Shown here: positions 57,254 to 64,000 of the stretch, piece by piece
Numbering within the stretch: the stretch's first letter is position 1
Layout: every line of letters begins with the position of its first letter
NCBI GenBank assembly: GCA_964036045.1
Contig: OZ038378.1
Coordinates: 27,179,450 to 27,243,449, forward strand
DNA from: Eutreptiella sp. 'Long Island Sound 2002'
Taxonomy: Eukaryota > Euglenozoa > Euglenophyceae > Eutreptiales > Eutreptiaceae
Direction: 5' to 3'
DNA length: 64,000 bases
Notes under the pieces: generated by a model
The model's input: only the letters and a program-made list of their open reading frames with translations
The model's database searches: none
What the model was told of the DNA's origin: nothing
Position numbers and translations under genes: made by a program

Positions 57254-57991
57254 ATGTGGGCAAGTGGATACCTCGAAGCAGATTGGGCGCTGGCCCCTTA
57301 CATGGGGTGCCGGCATGGTATATATCTGGGGTGTGGGAGCAGCTCAGGGCCACGGGGACGTGGAATTGGTGCCGTGTTTCTGTACTATACTAGGGGGATG
57401 GTGCGGTGGGTCGGTGGCGTACATTGTGGAGACATGGGGGCGATGAAAGCTGAGGGCCAGGCAAGGCTGGAGCCTCCCAGTAATCGTGGCTATGCACATA
57501 CGGGCTATTACGTGCTGGCAGAGGGATACGAGGAGTCAGGGGTGGTGGGCAGTTTCGAGGACGCAGACGGCAATGGATTCCATGGGGTCATGGGTGATGG
57601 ACGTCTCCACGGTGGCGGGGGTACGCGAACGACGGAGGATCAGCTCTTGCTTCGCCGCATGCGTGCTGCTTTGTTCCTTGGTTGCCGCTTTGCGACGGAC
57701 AGAGATGCCCTTGCTTTCTGCTTGTTGCGATGCTGCTGCGCTGCTTTGCCTTGCCCCCTTACCCCCGGCGAACAAACGGGCCAGCGTCCGTCGCCGTTGC
57801 TAATGCTAACGCTTTGCAGTTGCCACTGCCCCCAAAGCCTGGTTGACCGGTATCCCCGGTCCTCTGGGTCCTCTGCATGCTGTGGGCCACCTCAGGCAGC
57901 CCTGGGACCCACGGGATCGAGCGAGGCAGGAACCACCTGTCGGCGCGAGATGCCCGGTAACTCCAGTAGACGGCATGATAAGTGGTTATGA
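57254..57991 (+). CDS. hypothetical open frame, weak
   Basis: Unrecognised. A 245-codon frame with Gly-rich and Cys-rich patches ([13 protein letters not shown]) and no domain seen. It ends just before a TATGAC triplet run and a 210-bp (AT)n tract. Composition gives little support and it may be a chance frame in GC-rich DNA. Confidence 0.2.
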   Translation: MWASGYLEADWALAPYMGCRHGIYLGCGSSSGPRGRGIGAVFLYYTRGMVRWVGGVHCGDMGAMKAEGQARLEPPSNRGYAHTGYYVLAEGYEESGVVGSFEDADGNGFHGVMGDGRLHGGGGTRTTEDQLLLRRMRAALFLGCRFATDRDALAFCLLRCCCAALPCPLTPGEQTGQRPSPLLMLTLCSCHCPQSLVDRYPRSSGSSACCGPPQAALGPTGSSEAGTTCRREMPGNSSRRHDKWL

Positions 57992-58001
57992 CTATGACTA
58001 T

Positions 58002-58213
<212 letters not shown>

Positions 58214-58214
58214 T

Positions 58215-59167
<953 letters not shown>

Positions 59168-59169
59168 TG

Positions 59170-62100
59170 TGCGGACAGTCCAGCACACTTGGAGTGCCTA
59201 GATCTCTGAGCCGCTGTGACCAAATCCATCAATCAAAATAACATTCTCGTGAAATGTACTGGTCGGGGCATTACAAAAATGCTTGGTTGAGAAAAATCTG
59301 AAACAATGAGCCCTTTTTTGGTTGCAGATAGTCCAGCACACTTGGAGGGCCTAGATCTCTCAGCCACTGTGACCAAATCCATCAATCAAAATAACATTCG
59401 CGTGAAAGCTACTGGTCGGGGCATTACAAAAATGCTTGGTTGAGAAAAATCTGAAACAGTGGGCCCTTTTTGGTCGAGCACATTTGGAGGACCTAGATCT
59501 TTGAGCCACTGTGAGCAAATCTACAAAAATAACATTCTAGTGAAACCTACGGGTCGGGGCATTACAAAAATGCTTGGTTGAGAAAAATCTGAAATAGTGA
59601 GCCCTTTTTGGGGGGCGGATAGTCCAGCACACTTGGAGGGCCTAGATCTCTGAGCCACTGTGACCAAATCCATCAATCAAAATAACATTCTCGTGAAAGC
59701 TACTGGTCGGGGCATTACAAAAATGCTTGGTTGAGAAATACCTGAAACAATGAGCCCTTTTTTGGTTGCGGATAGTCTAGCACACTTGGAGGGCTCGTAT
59801 CTCTAAGCCATTGTGACCCCATCCATCAATCAAAATAACATTCGCGTGAAAGCTACTGTTCGGGGCATTACAAAAATGCTTGGTTGAGAAAAATCTGAAA
59901 CAGTGGGCCGTTTTTGGGGGGCGGATAGTCGAGCACACTTGGAGGACCTAGATCTTTGAGCCACTGTGAGCAAATCTACAAAAATAACATCCTAGTGAAA
60001 CCTACTGGTCGGGGCATTACAAGAATGCTTGATTCAGAAAAATCTGAAATAGTGAGCCCTTTTTGGGGGGCGGATAGTCCAGCACACTTGGAGGGCCTAG
60101 ATCTCTGAGCCACTGTGACCAAATCCATCAATCAAAATAACATTCTCGTGAAAGCTACTGGTCGGGGCATTACAAAAATGCTTGGTTGAGAAAAATCTAG
60201 AACAATGAGCCCTTTTTTGGTTGCAGATAGTCCAGCACACTTGGAGGGCCTAGATCTCTCAGCCACTGTGACCAAATCCATCAATCAAAATAACATTCTC
60301 GTGAAAGCTACTGTTCCGGGCATTACAAAAATGCTTGGTTGAGAAAAATCTGAAACAATGAGCCCTTTTTTGGTTGCGGATAGTCCAGCACACTTGGAGG
60401 GCCTAGATCTCTCAGCCACTGTGACCCAATCCATCAATCAAAATAACATTCTCGTGAAAGCTACTGGTCGGGGCATTACAAAAGTGCTTGGTTGAGAAAA
60501 ATCTGAAACAATGAGCCCTTTTTTGGTTGCGGATAGTCCAGCACACTTGGAGGGCCTAGATCTCTCAGCCACTGTGACCCAATCCATCAATCAAAATAAC
60601 ATTCTCGTGAAAGCTACTGTTCCGGGCATTACAAAAATGCTTGGTTGAGAAAAATCTGAAACAATGAGCCCTTTTTTGGTTGCGGATAGTCCAGCACACT
60701 TGGAGGGCCTAGATCTCTGAGCCACTGTGACCCAATCCATCAATCAAAATAACATTCTCGTGAAAGCTACTGCTCGGGGCATTACAAAAGTGCTTGGTTG
60801 AGAAAAATCTGAAACAATGAGCCCTTTTTTGGTTGCGGATAGTCCAGCACACTTGGAGGGCCTAGATCTCTCAGCCACTGTGACCCAATCCATCAATCAA
60901 AATAACATTCTCGTGAAAGCTACTGGTCGGGGCATTACAAAAATGCTTGGTTGAGAAAAATCTGAAACAGTGGGCCCTTTTTGGGGGGCGGATAGTCGAG
61001 CACACTTGGAGGACCTAGATCTTTGAGCCACTGTGAGCAAATCTACAAAAATAACATTCTAGTGAAACCTACTGGTCGGGGCATTACAAAAATGCTTGGT
61101 TGAGAAAAATCTGAAATAGTGGGCCCTTTTTGGGGGGCGGATAGTCCAGCACACTTGGAGGGCCTAGATCTCTGAGCCACTGTGACCAAATCCATCAATC
61201 AAAATAACATTCTCGTGAAAGCTACTGGTCGGGGCATTACAAAAATGCTTGGTTGAGAAAAATCTGAAACAATGAGCCCTTTTTTGGTTGCGGATAGTCC
61301 AGCACACTTGGAGGGCCTAGATCTCTCGGCCACTGTGACCAAATCCATCAATCAAAATAACATTCGCGTGAAAGCTACTGGTTGGGGCATTACAAAAGTG
61401 CTTGGTTGAGAAAAATCTGAAACAGTGGGCCCTTTGTGGTCGAGCACATTCGGAGGACCTAGATCTTTGAGCCACTGTGAGCAAATCTACAAAAATAACA
61501 TTCTAGTGAAACCTACTGGTCGGGGCGTTACAAAAATGCTTGGTTGAGAAAAATCTGAAATAGTGAGCCCTTTTTGGGGAGCGGATAGTCCAGCACACTT
61601 GGAGGGCCTGGAAGTCCGAGCCACTATGACCTAATCCATCAATCAAAATAACATTCGCGTGAAATCTACTGGTCGGGGCATTACAAAAATGCTTGGTTGA
61701 GAAAATCTGAAACAATGAGCCCTTTTTTGGTTGCGGATAGTCCAGCACACTTGGAGGGCCTAGAAGTCCGGGCCACTGTGACCAAATCCATCAATCAAAA
61801 TAACATTCGCGTGAAAGCTACTGGTCGGGGCATTACAAAAATGCTTGGTTGAGAAAAATCTGAAACAGTGGGCCCTTTTTGGTCGAGCACATTTGGAGGA
61901 CCTAGATCTTTGAGCCACTGTGAGCAAATCTACAAAAATAACATTCTAGTGAAACCTACGGGTCGGGGCATTACAAAAATGCTTGGTTGAGGAAAATCTG
62001 AAATAGTGAGCCCTTTTTGGGGGGCGGATAGTCCAGCACACTTGGAGGGCCTAGATCTCTGAGCCACTGTGACCAAGTCCATCAATCAAAATAACATTCG

Positions 62101-64000
62101 CGTGAAATCTACTGGTCGGGGCATTACAAAAATGCTTTGTTGAGAAATATCTGAAACAATGAGCCCTTTTTTGGTTGCGGATAGTCCAGCACACTTGGAG
62201 GGCTCGGATCTCTGAGCCACTGTGACCCCATCCATCAATCAAAATAACATTCGCGTGAAAGCTACTGGTCGGGGCATTACAAAAATGCTTGGTTGAGAAA
62301 AATCTAGAACAATGAGCCCTTTTTTGGTTGCGGATAGTCCAGCACACTTGGAGGGCCTAGATCTCTCAGCCACTGTGACCAAATCCATCAATCAAAATAA
62401 CATTCTCGTGAAAGCTACTGTTCCGGGCATTACAAAAATGCTTGGTTGAGAAAAATCTGAAACAATGAGCCCTTTTTTGGTTGCGGATAGTCCAGCACAC
62501 TTGGAGGGCCTAGATCTCTCAGCCACTGTGACCCAATCCATCAATCAAAATAACATTCTCGTGAAAGCTACTGGTCGGGGCATTACAAAAGTGCTTGGTT
62601 GAGAAAAATCTGAAACAATGAGCCCTTTTTTGGTTGCGGATAGTCCAGCACACTTGGAGGGCCTAGATCTCTCAGCCACTGTGACCCAATCCATCAATCA
62701 AAATAACATTCTCGTGAAAGCTACTGGTCGGGGCATTACAAAAATGCTTGGTTGAGAAAAATCTGAAACAGTGGGCCCTTTTTGGGGGGCGGATAGTCGA
62801 GCACACTTGGAGGACCTAGATCTTTGAGCCACCGTGAGCAAATCTACAAAAATAACATTCTAGTGAAACCTACTGGTCGGGGCATTACAAAAATGCTTGG
62901 TTGAGAAAAATCTGAAATAGTGGGCCCTTTTTGGGGGGCGGATAGTCCAGCACACTTGGAGGGCCTAGATCTCTGAGCCACTGTGACCAAATCCATCAAT
63001 CAAAATAACATTCTCGTGAAAGCTACTGGTCGGGGCATTACAAAAATGCTTGGTTGAGAAAAATCTGAAACAATGAGCCCTTTTTTGGTTGCGGATAGTC
63101 CAGCACACTTGGAGGGCCTAGATCTCTCGGCCACTGTGACCAAATCCATCAATCAAAATAACATTCGCGTGAAAGCTACTGGTTGGGGCATTACAAAAGT
63201 GCTTGGTTGAGAAAAATCTGAAACAGTGGGCCCTTTGTGGTCGAGGACATTCGGAGGACCTAGATCTTTGAGCCACTGTGAGCAAATCTACAAAAATAAC
63301 ATTCTAGTGAAACCTACTGGTCGGGGCGTTACAAAAATGCTTGGTTGAGAAAAATCTGAAATAGTGAGCCCTTTTTGGGGAGCGGATAGTCCAGCACACT
63401 TGGAGGGCCTAGAAGTCCGAGCCACTATGACCTAATCCATCAATCAAAATAACATTCGCGTGAAATCTACTGGTCGGGGCATTACAAAAATGCTTGGTTG
63501 AGAAAATCTGAAACAATGAGCCCTTTTTTGGTTGCGGATAGTCCAGCACACTTGGAGGGCCTAGATCTCTGAGCCACTGTGACCCAATCCATCAATCAAA
63601 ATAACATTCTCGTGAAAGCTATTGTTCAGGGCATTACAAAAATGCTTGGTTGAGAAAAATCTGAAACAGTGGGCCCTTTTTGGGGGGCAGATAGTCGAGC
63701 ACACTTGGAGGACCTAGATCTTTGAGCCACTGTGAGCAAATCTACAAAAAAAACATTCTAGTGAAACCTACTGGTCGGAGCATTACAAAAATGCTTGGTT
63801 GAGAAAAATCTGAAACAATGAGCCCTTTTTGGGGGGCGGATAGTCCAGCACACTTGGAGGGCCTAGATCTCTCAGCCACTGTGACCAAATCCATCAATCA
63901 AAATAACATTCTGGTGAAGGCTACTGGTCGGGGCATTACAAAAATGCTTGGTTGAGAAAAATCTCAAACAATGAGCCCTTTTTTGGTTGCGGATAGTCCA
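59170..64000 (+). repeat. satellite B (about 150-bp unit, about 32 copies, runs off window)
   Basis: Head-to-tail units start GCGGATAGTCCAGCACACTT and contain CCATCAATCAAAATAACATT and TACTGGTCGGGGCATTACAA. Two main unit types alternate irregularly; the second has AGCAAATCTACAAAAATAAC. A block of about 12 units is repeated at an offset of 1800 (the rare CATTCGGAGGACC near 61447 and 63247). The skeleton resembles satellite A. Short minus-strand frames are by-products. Confidence 0.96.

Overview
This is a stretch of nuclear DNA from a microbial eukaryote, probably a protist or alga with a repeat-rich genome. It carries kilobase-scale satellites, long (AT)n tracts, a decayed non-LTR retrotransposon with an RNase H domain, a Harbinger-type DDE transposon, an RNI-type leucine-rich repeat fragment and proline-rich hypothetical genes. 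There is no operon-like bacterial layout, rRNA or CRISPR array. I cannot name the species. Most proteins are unrecognised, and many reading frames shift at homopolymer runs, which may be decay or assembly error.

Layout. 0-17.4 kb: a series of plus-strand genes (about 558-1785, 2754-3809, 3859-5863, 7366-7896, 8191-9117, 13695-16164, 16595-17380), interleaved with a 149-bp satellite (family A) and a dispersed repeat (R1). 18.1-21.2 kb: a broken LINE with endonuclease, reverse transcriptase and RNase H domains. 21.2-25.7 kb: low-complexity sequence, a GTGAT pentamer array and several short tandem repeats. 25.7-26.2 kb: a truncated leucine-rich-repeat gene. 26.2-40.3 kb: a 14-kb satellite (family C) with a nested 1.6-1.8 kb higher-order period. 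40.3-41.1 kb: a palindromic 52-bp tandem repeat and a 40-bp tandem repeat. 41.7-43.6 kb: a Harbinger-like transposon with terminal inverted repeats. 43.4-52.3 kb: dispersed repeats, a decayed second copy of the 3859-5863 gene, and direct and inverted copies of a composite repeat (family D) meeting at (AT)n cores. 52.4-55.8 kb: a long frame with RNase H and zinc-finger signatures. 55.8-59.2 kb: G-rich sequence, (AT)n tracts and more family D. 59.2-64 kb: satellite B, a diverged relative of satellite A that runs off the window.

The main observation concerns the code. Eight reading-frame segments, about 3,100 codons in all, are open except for 14 in-frame TAG codons. None has an in-frame TAA or TGA, and most close at TGA. 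In the gene at 16595-17380 three of the TAGs lie inside a glutamine run. In the gene at 52411-55776 a TAG falls between catalytic residues of an RNase H domain. The clearly dead LINE at 18-21 kb, by contrast, contains TAA, TGA and TAG. The simplest reading is that UAG is sense, probably glutamine, in this genome or in these elements, with UGA (and probably UAA) left as stops.

Two gene-border patterns accompany this. Several start codons lie just after a pyrimidine-rich tract ending in AG, as expected for a splice or trans-splice acceptor. Two genes are followed closely by a 6-bp stem with a TTTC loop, shaped like the histone mRNA 3' stem-loop, and then by a fixed 30-bp leader that opens each family-A satellite array.
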